A stretch of DNA of 64,000 nucleotides from Allobosea sp. TND4EK4 (GCF_900156025.1 NZ_FTMO01000013.1:16270-80269), one strand, 5' to 3'. Counted from the stretch's first letter, positions 21,286 to 30,820 are shown. Numbers and translations are program-made. The notes: generated by a model from the letters alone, not told the origin.

Positions 21286-21397
21286 GTCATCCCGGACAAG
21301 CGGCGAAGCCGCGCCGATCCGGGATCCATGCCGGAACGCCTGCGCACGAGGTTCAGGCATGGATCCCGGGTCTCCGCTCCGCTCCGCCCGGGACGAC
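21286..21397. repeat. Palindromic repeat, GTCATCCCGG family
   Basis: A 112-base element in the 155-base gap between the binding-protein and first permease genes. The left arm starts GTCATCCCGGACAAG; the inner arms GATCCGGGATCCATGCC and GGCATGGATCCCGGGTC are inverted; the right end is CCCGGGACGAC. Same family as 30239-30349, 38448-38550, 45482-45574 and 58918-59022. Confidence 0.9.
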
Positions 21398-21420
21398 CCG
21401 CGCCGTTCGATACCTTGCGG

Positions 21421-22911
21421 TCACCGCCACCGCAGTTCCGCCAGCGGCGTCACCGGCAGCGGCCAGTCGGTCCACATGCCGTCGAGATTGGCCTTGGCGA
21501 CGGTGATCTTCGGCAGGATGAACAGGAAGCCGTTGACCGCGTCGCGCGCCAGCATCTGCTGCGCCTGCTTGTAGAGCTCGTTGCGCGCGGTCTCGTCCAG
21601 CGTGCCCGAGATCTTGGCGATCAGCGTCTTGAACTCGGGATTCCTGTACTGGAAGTAGTATTGGTCCCGGGCATAGATATCGATATCGAGCGGCTCGGTA
21701 TGAGCGATGATGCTGAGGTCGTAATCCTTGTTCCGGAACACGCGCTCCAGCCATTGCGGGAATTCGAGCGGCTCGATCGAAACCGTGATGCCGACCTGCC
21801 CCAGCATTGCCGCGACGATCTCGCCGGCCCGCCGGGCATAGGATGGCGGCGGCAGCTTCAGCGTGCAGGAGAAGCCGTTCGGGAAGCCTGCCTCGGCCAG
21901 CAGCGCCTTCGCCTTGGCGGGGTCGTAGGGATAGGTGCCGGTCAGGTCGACATAGGCCGGGTGCAGCGGCGAGAAATGGCTGCCGATCAGCGTGACGTCG
22001 AAGCCGTAGACGCCGAGCGCGATGGTCTTGCGGTCGAGCGCATGGGCGATGGCCTGGCGCACCTTGAGCTTGTCGAAGGGCGCCTTGGCGTTGTTGGTGC
22101 CGAGCACCGTCTCGCCCTCGGTCTTGCCGATGGTGACCTTGAGCTTGGGATCACTCTTGAGTTGCGCCACCGCTTCCGGCGCCGAGAGATTGGTGTTGGC
22201 GTCGACATCGCCCGCCTGAAGCGCCGCGACCTGCGCCTGCGGATCGGACAGGAAGCGGAAGGTCGCCTTGGCGAGCGCCGGCTTCTCGCCCCAATAGGCG
22301 TCATTGCGGGCGAATTCGAGCCGGTCGCCCCGGTTCCAGCGCACGAACTTGAACGGCCCCGTGCCGACCGGATTGGTCTTGTTGTTGGCGGCGCTCTGCG
22401 GCGCGACGATGACCGCATCACCCCAGCTCAGCCCGTAGATGAAATTCGCGGTCGGCTGCTTCAGCTTGATCACCACCGTCGCCGGGTCGGGCGCGGCGAT
22501 CTCGGCGATGGGCGTGAAGAGTTGCTTTTGCGCATTGGTCGAATCGGCCGCGACCGCGCGCTCGAACGAGAACTTCACCTGCTCGGCGGTGAAGGGCGTG
22601 CCGTCATGGAAGGTCACGCCCGTCCGCAGCTTGAAGGTATGGGTGACGTTGTCGGGCGCGATCTCCCAGCTCTGGGCAAGGCAGGGCTGGATCTTGCCCG
22701 TCCGGTCCATCTTGACCAGGCCTTCGAAGATGTTCTGCAGCGTCACCTCGCGGATCGCCTGCGCGGCGCCCGAGGTCGGGTCCAGCGTCGGCGGCTCCAG
22801 CGTCATCGAGATGGTGACGGAATCCTTCGCCTGCGCGAGCGCCGCCATCGGCAGTTGTGCCGCAAGCGCCGCGAGGCCTGCTCCCGCCAGAAGGTCACGC
22901 CGCGTCGTCAT
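21421..22911 (-). CDS. Peptide-type ABC transporter substrate-binding protein (SBP_bac_5)
   Basis: 496 residues from the ATG at 22911. A Tat-like signal (MTTRRDLLAGAGLAALAAQLP, cleavage near ALAQA) leads into a family-5 domain: SMTLEPPTLDP, FHDGTPFTAEQVKFSFERA, VGTGPFKFVRW and RNDAYWGEKP are hallmark segments. Such proteins bind oligopeptides, opines or other amino compounds, or glutathione; the ligand is not evident. It heads an operon with two permeases and an SDR-like protein. The frame remains open far upstream, antisense to uxaC, but the signal peptide fixes the start. Confidence 0.93.
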   Translation of the reverse strand: MTTRRDLLAGAGLAALAAQLPMAALAQAKDSVTISMTLEPPTLDPTSGAAQAIREVTLQNIFEGLVKMDRTGKIQPCLAQSWEIAPDNVTHTFKLRTGVTFHDGTPFTAEQVKFSFERAVAADSTNAQKQLFTPIAEIAAPDPATVVIKLKQPTANFIYGLSWGDAVIVAPQSAANNKTNPVGTGPFKFVRWNRGDRLEFARNDAYWGEKPALAKATFRFLSDPQAQVAALQAGDVDANTNLSAPEAVAQLKSDPKLKVTIGKTEGETVLGTNNAKAPFDKLKVRQAIAHALDRKTIALGVYGFDVTLIGSHFSPLHPAYVDLTGTYPYDPAKAKALLAEAGFPNGFSCTLKLPPPSYARRAGEIVAAMLGQVGITVSIEPLEFPQWLERVFRNKDYDLSIIAHTEPLDIDIYARDQYYFQYRNPEFKTLIAKISGTLDETARNELYKQAQQMLARDAVNGFLFILPKITVAKANLDGMWTDWPLPVTPLAELRWR

Positions 22912-22994
22912 CGTTTCTGCTCCGTCCCGTTGCGGAGCGAAGATGAGCCGGGATTTTGGCCGGGCGCAAGAGCGGGCGCGAGTCTCCCCGCCGC

Positions 22995-23077
22995 CATGGC
23001 GAGGAGCAACGCGACGGAGCAATCCAGGAGCGGTCGCGTTCTCCGTCTGCTGGTTGCTTCGCTGCGCTCGCAATGAC
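22995..23077. repeat. Palindromic repeat, GTCATTGCG family
   Basis: CATGGCGAGGAGC...GAGCAATCCAGG, then an inverted arm GGTTGCTTCGCTGCGCTCG ending CAATGAC. It sits in the divergent region between the ABC binding-protein gene and uxaC. The 5' end has one change (CATGG for CATTG). Confidence 0.8.
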
Positions 23078-23172
23078 GCTGATCGGCGATCTCGCTGGCG
23101 CACTAGTATACCAGGGAATTGACCCTCGACCGGCTCGGGCCTAGAGAACGGGCAGCCAGACGGGAGATGCCC

Positions 23173-24576
23173 ATGCTGCTCAACGACGATCGCCTTTTTC
23201 CCGCCGATCCTGTGACGCGCGGCATCGCGCGCCGGCTCTTCGCCACCGTCCGCGACCTGCCGATCATCTCGCCGCATGGCCACACTGACCCGCGCTGGTA
23301 TGCCGAGAACCATGCGTTCCCCGATCCGGCAACGCTGTTCGTGAAGCCGGACCACTACATCTTCCGCATGCTCTACTCTCAGGGCGTCAGGCTCGAGCAG
23401 CTCGGCATCGCGCGCAAGGATGGCGGCGCGGTCGAGACCGATCCGCGCCAGATCTGGAAGCTCTTCGCCAGCCACTGGCACCTCTTCCGCGGCACCCCGA
23501 CGCGGATCTGGTTCGAGCATGCCGCCTCGACCATTTTCGGTGTCAACGAGCGGCTCTCGGCCGAGAGCGCCGACCGCATCTACGACAAGATCGCCGCCAA
23601 GCTGGACGAGCCGGAGCTCAGGCCCCGCGCCCTGTTCGAGCGTTTCAACATCGAGGCGATCAGCACGACCGAGGGCGCCCTCGACGATCTGCGCTGGCAT
23701 GACATGATCCGCGACTCCGGCTGGACCGGCAAGGTCGTCACCGCCTATCGGCCCGACAGCGTTGTCGATCCGGAATTCGAGGGTTTTGCCGACAATCTCG
23801 AGAAGCTCGGCGAATTGACCGGCGAGGATATCGGGAGCTGGACCGGCTATCTCGAAGCCCACCGCAAGCGCCGGGCCTATTTCAGGCAGCGCGGCGCGAC
23901 CTCCTCCGACCATGGCCACGCCACCGCCCGTACCGCCAACCTCTCGGACGTGGAGGCCGAGAAGCTCTACGCCAAGGTTCTCAAGGGCAAGGTCTCGGCC
24001 AAGGACGCCGATCTCTTCCGCGGCCAGATGCTGACCGAGATGGCGAAGATGAGCCTCGACGACGGGCTCGTGCTCCAGATCCATCCCGGCTCCTACCGGA
24101 ACCACAATCCCGTTCTGTTCGAGCATTTCGGCCGCGACATGGGCGCCGACATCCCGACCCAGACCAGCTATGTCGAGGCGCTGAAGCCGCTGCTCGACGC
24201 GGTTGGCAACGAGCCCGGCCTCACCGTCATCGCCTTCACCCTCGACGAGACCAGCTATTCGCGCGAGCTCGCCCCCCTCGCCGGCCATTACCCGGCGCTC
24301 AAGCTCGGGCCGGGCTGGTGGTTCCTCGATGCGCCCGAGGCGATGCTGCGCTTCCGCGAGCTGACCACGGAGACGGCCGGCTTCTACAACACGGTCGGCT
24401 TCAACGACGACACCCGCGCCTATCTCTCCATCCCGGCCCGCCACGACGTCGCCCGCCGGATCGATTGCACCTATCTCGCCAGGCTCGTCGCCGAGCACCG
24501 GCTGGAGGAGGACGAGGCGGCCGAGGTGGCGCACGACCTCGCCTATCGCCTCGCCAAGGAGGCCTACAAGCTGTGA
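23173..24576 (+). CDS. uxaC: Glucuronate/galacturonate isomerase
   Basis: 467 residues; converts D-glucuronate to D-fructuronate and D-galacturonate to D-tagaturonate. It begins LLNDDRLFPADPVTRGIARRL, with the amidohydrolase-like metal motif HGHTDP near residue 40, PDHYIFRMLYSQG, TTEGALDDL, and the C-terminal NTVGFNDDTRAYLSIPARHDVARRI typical of UxaC. Two ATGs are close together; GGGAG (23162-23166) is correctly spaced for 23173 and too close for 23167. It overlaps the next gene by 4 bases. No kdgK, kdgA or regulator is adjacent. Confidence 0.96.
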   Translation: MLLNDDRLFPADPVTRGIARRLFATVRDLPIISPHGHTDPRWYAENHAFPDPATLFVKPDHYIFRMLYSQGVRLEQLGIARKDGGAVETDPRQIWKLFASHWHLFRGTPTRIWFEHAASTIFGVNERLSAESADRIYDKIAAKLDEPELRPRALFERFNIEAISTTEGALDDLRWHDMIRDSGWTGKVVTAYRPDSVVDPEFEGFADNLEKLGELTGEDIGSWTGYLEAHRKRRAYFRQRGATSSDHGHATARTANLSDVEAEKLYAKVLKGKVSAKDADLFRGQMLTEMAKMSLDDGLVLQIHPGSYRNHNPVLFEHFGRDMGADIPTQTSYVEALKPLLDAVGNEPGLTVIAFTLDETSYSRELAPLAGHYPALKLGPGWWFLDAPEAMLRFRELTTETAGFYNTVGFNDDTRAYLSIPARHDVARRIDCTYLARLVAEHRLEEDEAAEVAHDLAYRLAKEAYKL

Positions 24577-26042
24577 CGCGCCTCTCCAACGCCACGCTCG
24601 GCCAGCTCTCCCCCGCCGTCCGCCGCCCGGCCTATGACCGCACCGCCCTGAAGCCCGGCATCGTCCATCTGGGCCTCGGCGCCTTCGCCCGCGGCCACCT
24701 CGCCGACTATACGGAAGACGCGCTGGAACGGCGCTTCGGCGCCTGGGGCATCACCGGCGCCAGCCTCCAGCGGCGCGACCAGCGCGACCGGCTGAAGCCG
24801 CAGGACGGGCTCTACACCCTGCTCAAGCTCGCCCCGACCGGGCCGGAACTGCGCGTCATCGGCTCTGTGCTGGACGTCCTCGTCGCGCCGGAAAGCCCTG
24901 CCGCGCTCATCGCCCGGCTCGCCGCGCCCGATACGCGTATCGTCTCCCTGACCGTGACCGAGAAGGGCTATTGCCACGATCCGGCGACGGGCAAGCTCAA
25001 GGCCGACCATCCCGACATCGTCCACGACCTCGCCAAGCCGCAGGCGCCCCGTTCGGCCGTCGGCATCCTCGTCGCCGGGCTGAAGGCGCGCCGCGACGCC
25101 GGTCTTGGCCCCTTCACCGCACTCTGCTGCGACAACCTCCCCGCCAACGGCCATGTGCTGCGCGGGCTCGTGCGCGATTTCGCGGCTTTGCAGGACGACA
25201 CGCTCGCGACCTGGATCGAGGCCAATGGCGCCTTTCCGGCGACGATGGTTGACCGCATCGTGCCAGCGACGACCGACGCGGACATCGCCGAGGTCGCGCG
25301 CCTGACCGGGCTGGAAGATGCCGCCCCCGTCATCGGCGAGCCCTTCCGGCAATGGGCGATCGAAGACATCTTCGCCGCCGGCCGCCCCGATTGGCATGAG
25401 GTCGGCGCCCAGATGGTCACGGATGTCGCGCCCTTCGAGTTCATGAAGCTCAGGATGCTCAACGGCGCCCACTCCTCGCTCGCCTATCTCGGCTATCTCG
25501 CCGGCCACGAGACGGTCGCCGAGGCCAGCGGCGACGCGATCCTCGCCCGCTTCCTCGAAGGCCTCTGGGCCGAGATCATCCCGACCGTGCCCGCGCCGCA
25601 GGGCGTCGTGCTCGCGGATTACGCCAGGGCCCTGCTCGCCCGCTTCCAGAATCCGGCGATCCGCCACCGCACCTGGCAGATCGCCATGGACGGCTCGCAG
25701 AAGCTGCCGCAGCGCCTGCTCGGCACCATCCGCGAGCGGTTGAAAGCCGGCGCCCCGATCGACCATCTCGCGCTCGGGGTCGCCGCCTGGATGCGCTACG
25801 TCTCCGGCACCGACGAGAAGGGCGCCGCCATCGACGTGCGCGACCCGCTGGCGGCGGAGTTCAGGCGGCGGGCCGACGCGGCCGGCCGCCATGCGCAGGC
25901 GCTCAGCGAAAGCCTGCTCGGCATCGAGGCGATCTTCGGGGCCGACCTGCCGGGCGAGCAGCGGTTTACAAAACCGGTGAGCGCGCATCTCGCCGCGCTC
26001 TTCGACAAGGGCGCCAAGGCGGCGGCGGCGAGCCTGGGCTGA
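24573..26042 (+). CDS. uxuB: Mannitol-dehydrogenase-family oxidoreductase, probable fructuronate reductase (GTG start)
   Basis: 489 residues; NAD-dependent polyol dehydrogenase of the long-chain mannitol family. N-terminal Rossmann domain (KPGIVHLGLGAFARGHLADY), then the conserved NLPANGHVL segment and the catalytic K-x4-N-x2-H motif in KLRMLNGAHSSLAYLGYL. The GTG start overlaps the uxaC stop (GTGA) and has AAGGAGG within the end of uxaC, so translation is coupled. Coupling to uxaC supports D-fructuronate to D-mannonate reduction (UxuB); the family also includes mannitol and arabinitol dehydrogenases, so the substrate is inferred from context. Confidence 0.88.
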   Translation: MTRLSNATLGQLSPAVRRPAYDRTALKPGIVHLGLGAFARGHLADYTEDALERRFGAWGITGASLQRRDQRDRLKPQDGLYTLLKLAPTGPELRVIGSVLDVLVAPESPAALIARLAAPDTRIVSLTVTEKGYCHDPATGKLKADHPDIVHDLAKPQAPRSAVGILVAGLKARRDAGLGPFTALCCDNLPANGHVLRGLVRDFAALQDDTLATWIEANGAFPATMVDRIVPATTDADIAEVARLTGLEDAAPVIGEPFRQWAIEDIFAAGRPDWHEVGAQMVTDVAPFEFMKLRMLNGAHSSLAYLGYLAGHETVAEASGDAILARFLEGLWAEIIPTVPAPQGVVLADYARALLARFQNPAIRHRTWQIAMDGSQKLPQRLLGTIRERLKAGAPIDHLALGVAAWMRYVSGTDEKGAAIDVRDPLAAEFRRRADAAGRHAQALSESLLGIEAIFGADLPGEQRFTKPVSAHLAALFDKGAKAAAASLG

Positions 26043-26085
26043 GCCTCGCCCGCCTCTCGATGGCGGAAAGCGGCTGACCTCCCCG

Positions 26086-26105
26086 GTCATTGCGAGGAGC
26101 GCGGC
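26086..26105. repeat. Half copy of the GTCATTGCG palindromic repeat
   Basis: GGTCATTGCGAGGAGCGCGG downstream of uxuB is the end of the GTCATTGCG element; a matching inverted arm is not recognisable in the next 80 bases. Confidence 0.5.
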
Positions 26106-26196
26106 GCCCCAACCCGCCCTCCGGCGGAGGAAATGGGGCGCGTCGCCGTGCCCCGCCACTTGATCCGCGCCCCCATCCCGCGCCAGATGCGTGGCG

Positions 26197-27024
26197 ATGC
26201 TTCGCGCGCTCGCCCTTGCGGTCTTGCTCCTCACTGCCGCCACGGCGCTGGCCCAGGAGCCGCCGCGCATCGCCATTCCCAATTTCTGGGACCCGCGCAT
26301 CCGGCTCGACAGGCCGGAGCCCGGGCCGCCGCGGGTGGTGCGCTTCCTGACCGATGACGACTATCCGCCTTTCCATTTCACGGCGCCGGACGGAGCGCTG
26401 ACCGGTTTCTCGGTCGAGCTCGCGCGTTCGGTCTGCGAGAAGCTGGGCTGGACCTGCACCATCCAGGCACGCCGCTTCGACACGCTGCTGGACTCGCTCG
26501 CGGAAGGCCGTGGCGAAGTGGTGGCGGGGGCGATGAATCTCACCGTGCCGATCCGCCGACGCTTCGTGGCCAGCCACCTCTATTTCCGCAACCCGGCCCG
26601 CTTCCTGACGACACGCGGCAATGCCCGCCCGGAGCTGGACGTCGAAAGCCTGCAGGGCCGCCGCGTCGCGGTGGTCGCCGGTTCCGCCCAAGAGGCCTTC
26701 CTCGAGGCGCTGATGCCCTTCGCCCAGCGCCGCCCGGCGCCGAGCCTGAACGGGGCGCTGGCCTCGCTGCGCAGCGGCGATGCGGAATATCTCTTTGCCG
26801 ACGGCGTCTCGCTCTCGCTGCTGCTGGCGAGCAGCCAGGGCGAACTCGCCTTCGCCGGCGGGCCCTATCTGGAGAGCACCTATTTCGGCGAAGGCGTCGC
26901 CTTCATCCTGCGCAAGGACGACCCCGCTCTGAAGCGCGCCATCGACTATGCGCTGCAGAGCCTGTGGGACGATGGCACCTATGCCAGGCTCTATCTGAGG
27001 TTCTTCCCGGTCAGCCCGTTTTGA
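26197..27024 (+). CDS. Amino-acid-type (family 3) extracellular solute-binding protein
   Basis: 275 residues with a Sec signal peptide (MLRALALAVLLLTAATALAQ). The mature domain shows VVRFLTDDDYPPFHFTAPDGALTGFSVELARSVCEKLG, the standard family-3 ligand-binding opening, and ends with the C-terminal lobe signature DDPALKRAIDYALQSLWDDGTYARLYLRFF. A roughly 30-residue insert (RIAIPNFWDPRIRLDRPEPG) precedes the domain. It is probably part of a polar amino acid importer or a signalling binding protein, but no permease or ATPase is next to it. A GTG two codons upstream is an alternative start. Confidence 0.85.
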   Translation: MLRALALAVLLLTAATALAQEPPRIAIPNFWDPRIRLDRPEPGPPRVVRFLTDDDYPPFHFTAPDGALTGFSVELARSVCEKLGWTCTIQARRFDTLLDSLAEGRGEVVAGAMNLTVPIRRRFVASHLYFRNPARFLTTRGNARPELDVESLQGRRVAVVAGSAQEAFLEALMPFAQRRPAPSLNGALASLRSGDAEYLFADGVSLSLLLASSQGELAFAGGPYLESTYFGEGVAFILRKDDPALKRAIDYALQSLWDDGTYARLYLRFFPVSPF

Positions 27025-27057
27025 GGCTCTCGGAGCGGCGGTTGCCACCGAACGAGC

Positions 27058-27098
27058 GTCATTCCGAGGCACGCCGCAGGCGTGAAACCCGGAATGAC
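27058..27098. repeat. Short palindromic hairpin (GTCATTCCG...CGGAATGAC)
   Basis: A 41-base single hairpin with GTCATTCCG/CGGAATGAC ends between two convergent genes. It could act as a bidirectional terminator. The ends match the GTCA/TGAC rule of the other repeats. Confidence 0.7.
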
Positions 27099-27112
27099 AA
27101 GGCGGCCCGACC

Positions 27113-28261
27113 TCAGGCGTTGCTGGCCAGCGCCTGCTTGGCGACGGCGGCGAGCCAGCCCGACGCCGCCGGCAGGATCGCGTCGTTGAAGTTGTAGCGG
27201 TTGTTGTGAAGCTCGCCGTTCGGCGCGGTCGGGCCATTGCCCATCCAGATGTAGCAGCCCGGCAGCCTCTGCAGGAAATGCGCAAAGTCCTCGCCGGTCG
27301 TCGAGGCCTTGAGGTCGCGGCGGACGGCGAGCCCTGCCGCCTCCCCGGCCGCGGCCGCCATTTCCTCTTCCGCCGGCGTGTTGACCGTCGCGCTGCCATG
27401 CATGATCTCGACATCCGCCGTCATCTCGAAGGTCGCGGCGACATGCTCAGCGATCGTCCGGATCCGTGCGAGCAGCCGGTCTCGCACCGCCGGCACGAAG
27501 GTCCGGAACGTCCCCTCGATGAAGACGCTGGAGGGAATCTGGTTCGAGGCGGTGCCGCCATGCACCTGCCCGATCGAGACCACCGCCGACTCCATCGGAT
27601 CGACATTGCGCGCCACGATGGTCTGCAGCGCGACGATGAGATGCCCCATCGCCACGATCGGATCATGCGCCTGCTCGGGCAGGGCGCCGTGCCCGGCCTT
27701 GCCGTTGAGCGTGATCCGGAAGCGCCCGGGCTCAGACATCACCGGCCCGCGATGCACCGCGACGGTGCCCGCTTCCAGCCCCGGCCAGTTGTGCAGGGCG
27801 AAGATCCGCTGCATCGGGAAGCGCTCGAGGATGCCGTCCGCCAGCATCGCCTGGGCCCCGCCAGCCCCCTCTTCCGCCGGCTGGAAGACGAGCTGCACGG
27901 TGCCGCTCCAGCTCGGATCCTCCTTGAGCAGGGCGGCGGCGCCGAGCAGCGCCGTGGTATGCCCGTCATGGCCGCAGGCATGCATCACACCGGGATTCTG
28001 CGAGGTGTAGGGCAGGTCGTTGGCCTCAACGATCGGCAGCGCGTCCATATCGGCGCGCAGGCCGACCGAGCGCTCGGAGCCGCCGCGGCTCAGCGTCGCC
28101 ACGATGCCGTAGCCCCCGACGCCCGGCGTGAACGGCACGCCGAGCTCGGTCAGCTTCTCCTGGACGAAGGCGCTCGTCGCCTGCTCGTACCGCCCGAGCT
28201 CGGGATGGGCATGCAGATGACGGCGCCAGGCGGTGAGCGTCTCGTGCAGGTCGTGGTTCAA
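27113..28261 (-). CDS. M20-family amidohydrolase (hippurate hydrolase/IAA-amino acid hydrolase type)
   Basis: 382 residues from a TTG at 28261. Metal-site motifs are all present: HPELGRYE, RADMDALPI, HACGHDGHT, PAEEGAGG, and HG-rich segments in the dimerisation domain; SSTTGEDFAHFL-like residues lie near the C-terminus. Such enzymes release an amino acid from N-acyl or aryl conjugates, or deacetylate diaminopimelate. The TTG has AGAGGA at good spacing; an upstream GTG (in VQPNTLGPEDD) is a less likely start. Divergent from lysS. Confidence 0.9.
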   Translation of the reverse strand: MNHDLHETLTAWRRHLHAHPELGRYEQATSAFVQEKLTELGVPFTPGVGGYGIVATLSRGGSERSVGLRADMDALPIVEANDLPYTSQNPGVMHACGHDGHTTALLGAAALLKEDPSWSGTVQLVFQPAEEGAGGAQAMLADGILERFPMQRIFALHNWPGLEAGTVAVHRGPVMSEPGRFRITLNGKAGHGALPEQAHDPIVAMGHLIVALQTIVARNVDPMESAVVSIGQVHGGTASNQIPSSVFIEGTFRTFVPAVRDRLLARIRTIAEHVAATFEMTADVEIMHGSATVNTPAEEEMAAAAGEAAGLAVRRDLKASTTGEDFAHFLQRLPGCYIWMGNGPTAPNGELHNNRYNFNDAILPAASGWLAAVAKQALASNA

Positions 28262-28497
28262 GGCGTCATCCTCTGGGCCAAGCGTGTTCGGCTGCACGTT
28301 AGAGGAGCGGCGGCCCCCTGGACAACCGGCCGCCCGGCATGCCGCCCCTGCGGTCGAAGGCCGACGAAGCGGCATCGTCCGTCAGGACCGGCCTTCACCA
28401 TGCGGGCTGGCGGAGCGATGCGTGCATTGACGCCGGCCTTCGCAATCTGCGAAAGCCCCTTTCCGCGTTTTTCCTGACGGAGAGGACACCGCCCGAC

Positions 28498-30207
28498 ATG
28501 CCCGCCTTCGACCCCGCCCTTGTGGAAGCCGCCCAGCGCTCGGCCGCCTGGCCGTTCGAGGAAGCTCGCAAGCTGGTGGCGCGGATCGAGAAATCGGGCA
28601 AGAAGACGGTGATCTTCGAGACCGGCTACGGCCCCTCGGGCCTGCCGCATATCGGCACCTTCGGCGAGGTCGCCCGCACCTCCATGGTCCGCCACGCCTT
28701 CCGCGTGCTGACCGGCAACACGATCCCGACCCGGCTCGTCGCCTTCTCGGACGATTTGGACGGGCTGCGCAAGGTGCCGGACAACGTGCCGAACAAGGAA
28801 TTGCTGGCCGCCAATCTCGGCAAGCCCCTGACCGAGGTCCCGGACCCGTTCGGCACGCACGACAGCTTCGGCCGCCACAACAATGCGCGCCTGCGCGCCT
28901 TCCTCGACGGGTTCGGCTTCGACTACGAGTTCAAGTCCTCGACCGACAGCTACAAGGCTGGCGAGTTCGACGGCACGCTGCTCAAGATGCTCGCCCGCTA
29001 CGATGCGGTGATGAAGATCATGCTGCCGACCCTGCGCGAGGAGCGGGCGGCGACCTATTCGCCCTTCCTGCCGATCCACCCGAAGACGCGCATCGTCATG
29101 CAGGTGCCGATCGACGAGGTGGATGCGGAGGCCGGCACCATCGCCTGGACCGACCCGCAGACGCAGGAGCGCTTCGTCACGCCCGTCACCGGCGGCCACG
29201 TCAAGCTGCAATGGAAGCCGGACTGGGCGATGCGCTGGGTCGCGCTCGGCGTCGATTACGAAATGGCGGGCAAGGATCTGATCGACTCGGTCAAGGTTTC
29301 CTCGCAGATCGTGCGCGCGCTCGACGGCACGCCGCCGGAAGGCTTCAATTACGAGCTGTTTCTCGACGAGCAGGGCCAGAAGATCTCGAAGTCGAAGGGC
29401 AACGGCCTGACGATCGAGGACTGGCTGACCTATGGCCCGCCGGAGAGCCTGGCGCTCTACATGTTCCAGCGCCCGCGCGAGGCCAAGAAGCTGCATTTCG
29501 ACGTGATCCCGCGCGCGATCGACGAATATCTGCAGTTCCTGACTGGCTACGAGAAGCAGGACTGGAAGAACCGGCTCGGCAACCCGGTCTGGCACATCCA
29601 TGCCGGCAACCCGCCGCAGCCGGAGGTCGTCGCCTCCGGCGAGGGCGAGAACGCCGTCCGCACGCAGATCACCTTCGGTCTGCTGATGAACCTCGTCGCG
29701 GTGGCGAACTCCGAGGACAAGACCGTGCTCTGGGGCTTCCTCCAGCGCTATGCGCCGGGCATCTCGCCGCAGACCCATCCGCGCCTCGATGCGCTGGTCG
29801 GTTACGCGATCGCCTATTTCCGCGATTTCGTGAAGCCGGCGAAGAGCTATCGCGAGGCCGACGAGGTCGAGCGCGACGCCTTCAGCAGGCTCGACGCCGC
29901 ACTGGCCGCCCTGCCGGCCGATCCGACGCCCGAAATGGTGCAGGACACCGCCCTCGACGTCGCCCGCGCCATCCCGCGCTACCAGAACCTCACCGCCAAG
30001 AATGCGACGCCCGAGCGCCCCGGCGTCTCCGGCGAGTGGTGGAAGGCGATCTACCAGGTGATGTTCGGCGAGGATCAGGGCCCCCGCTTCGGCTCCTTCG
30101 CCGCGATCTATGGCATCGCCAACACCCGCGCGCTGATCGCCAAGGGGCTGGCGGGCGAGCTGGTCGCCGAGCATGCGGCGTTTGTCGAAGCGCGGAAAGC
30201 GGGCTGA
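28498..30207 (+). CDS. lysS: Class I lysyl-tRNA synthetase
   Basis: 569 residues. This is the archaeal-type (class I) enzyme: the HIGH-like motif PHIGTFGE begins at His51 and the KMSKS-like motif KISKS is at 295-299, followed by [10 protein letters not shown]. Class I LysRS replaces the class II enzyme in most alphaproteobacteria, so this is expected here. The ATG at 28498 has GGAGAGG upstream. A degenerate copy of the 3' end (from the codons for [13 protein letters not shown] on) occurs at 30661-30820. Confidence 0.97.
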   Translation: MPAFDPALVEAAQRSAAWPFEEARKLVARIEKSGKKTVIFETGYGPSGLPHIGTFGEVARTSMVRHAFRVLTGNTIPTRLVAFSDDLDGLRKVPDNVPNKELLAANLGKPLTEVPDPFGTHDSFGRHNNARLRAFLDGFGFDYEFKSSTDSYKAGEFDGTLLKMLARYDAVMKIMLPTLREERAATYSPFLPIHPKTRIVMQVPIDEVDAEAGTIAWTDPQTQERFVTPVTGGHVKLQWKPDWAMRWVALGVDYEMAGKDLIDSVKVSSQIVRALDGTPPEGFNYELFLDEQGQKISKSKGNGLTIEDWLTYGPPESLALYMFQRPREAKKLHFDVIPRAIDEYLQFLTGYEKQDWKNRLGNPVWHIHAGNPPQPEVVASGEGENAVRTQITFGLLMNLVAVANSEDKTVLWGFLQRYAPGISPQTHPRLDALVGYAIAYFRDFVKPAKSYREADEVERDAFSRLDAALAALPADPTPEMVQDTALDVARAIPRYQNLTAKNATPERPGVSGEWWKAIYQVMFGEDQGPRFGSFAAIYGIANTRALIAKGLAGELVAEHAAFVEARKAG

Positions 30208-30238
30208 GACGGGCGTTTGCCATCGGGAGAAACGCGCC

Positions 30239-30349
30239 GTCATCCCGGACAAGCCGCGCAGCGGCGCCGATCTGGGATCCACTCCGGAACGCTTCCGGCC
30301 GGGGTTCGGGAATGGATCCCGGGTCTCCCTGTCGGTCGCCCGGGATGAC
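30239..30349. repeat. Palindromic repeat, GTCATCCCGG family
   Basis: A 111-base element just after lysS. The ends are GTCATCCCGGACAAGC and GCCCGGGATGAC, with inner arms TGGGATCCACTCC and GGAATGGATCCCGGGTC. It is stop-free in the frame beginning with GTC. Confidence 0.9.
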
Positions 30350-30384
30350 GAGGTGGGTTTGATGTCATCAACAGGAATTATCCA

Positions 30385-30660
30385 ATGACACCCACCCAAG
30401 CCGTCGAGCACGCCATCACCTCGCGCCGCGCCCTCCGCGCCTTTCTACCGACGCCCGTCGATCCCGCGCTGCTGCAGCACTTGATCGCGCTCGCCGCCTG
30501 CACGCCGAGCGGGAGCAACATGCAGCCTGGCGCCTGCGGGTGATCGGTCCGCAGGCCCGGTCGCGACTGGAGGTCGCGCTGCTTGCGGCACACGAAGCCG
30601 GGAAGCGGCCCGGCGTCGAGGAATACCGCTATCATCCCGAGCGCCTGCGGGAGCAGGCTG
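30385..30660 (+). pseudogene. Nitroreductase-family fragment, frameshifted and truncated
   Basis: An ATG at 30385 opens a typical nitroreductase N-terminus (AITSRRALRAFLPTPVDPALL...ACTPSGSNMQP) but hits TGA at 30541. A different frame continues the protein sense (WRLRVIGPQARSRLEVALLA, then PGVEEYRYHPERLRE), so one frameshift lies near 30530. After ~90 residues the homology stops abruptly where lysS-like sequence begins. With over half the expected length missing, it is a dead gene rather than a sequencing artefact. Confidence 0.8.
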
Positions 30661-30820
30661 GCGCTTCCGGCGAGTGATGGAAGGCGGTCTATCGGGTGAC
30701 GTTCGGCGTGGAGCAGGGTGTGGAGCAGGGTTGAGGCTTCACCCCCTTCGCCGGGATCTGCGGATTACCCAATATCCGCGCGCTGATCGCGAAGGCGCTG
30801 GCGGCCACCTGGTTGCGCAG
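30661..30820 (+). pseudogene. Degenerate duplicate of the lysS 3' end
   Basis: Read in the lysS frame this gives ASGE*WKAVYRVTFG...GFTPFAGICGLPNIRALIAKALA, aligning with lys[16 protein letters not shown]...[22 protein letters not shown]. Two stop codons (TGG to TGA at 30674, and 30732-30734) and small differences show long decay. The copy begins at the point where the nitroreductase fragment ends, so the original order was lysS - nitroreductase - lysS tail. Confidence 0.8.

Noticed and set aside
30385..30543. Nitroreductase frameshift as a simple sequencing error
   Set aside because: Even if the frame is corrected the gene ends after ~90 residues in lysS-like sequence that itself has two stop codons.
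30661..30820. lysS tail copy as an attachment-site duplication of an integrative element
   Set aside because: The copy is degenerate and no integrase gene lies nearby; att duplications are normally near-identical. Old duplication and decay is the simpler reading.
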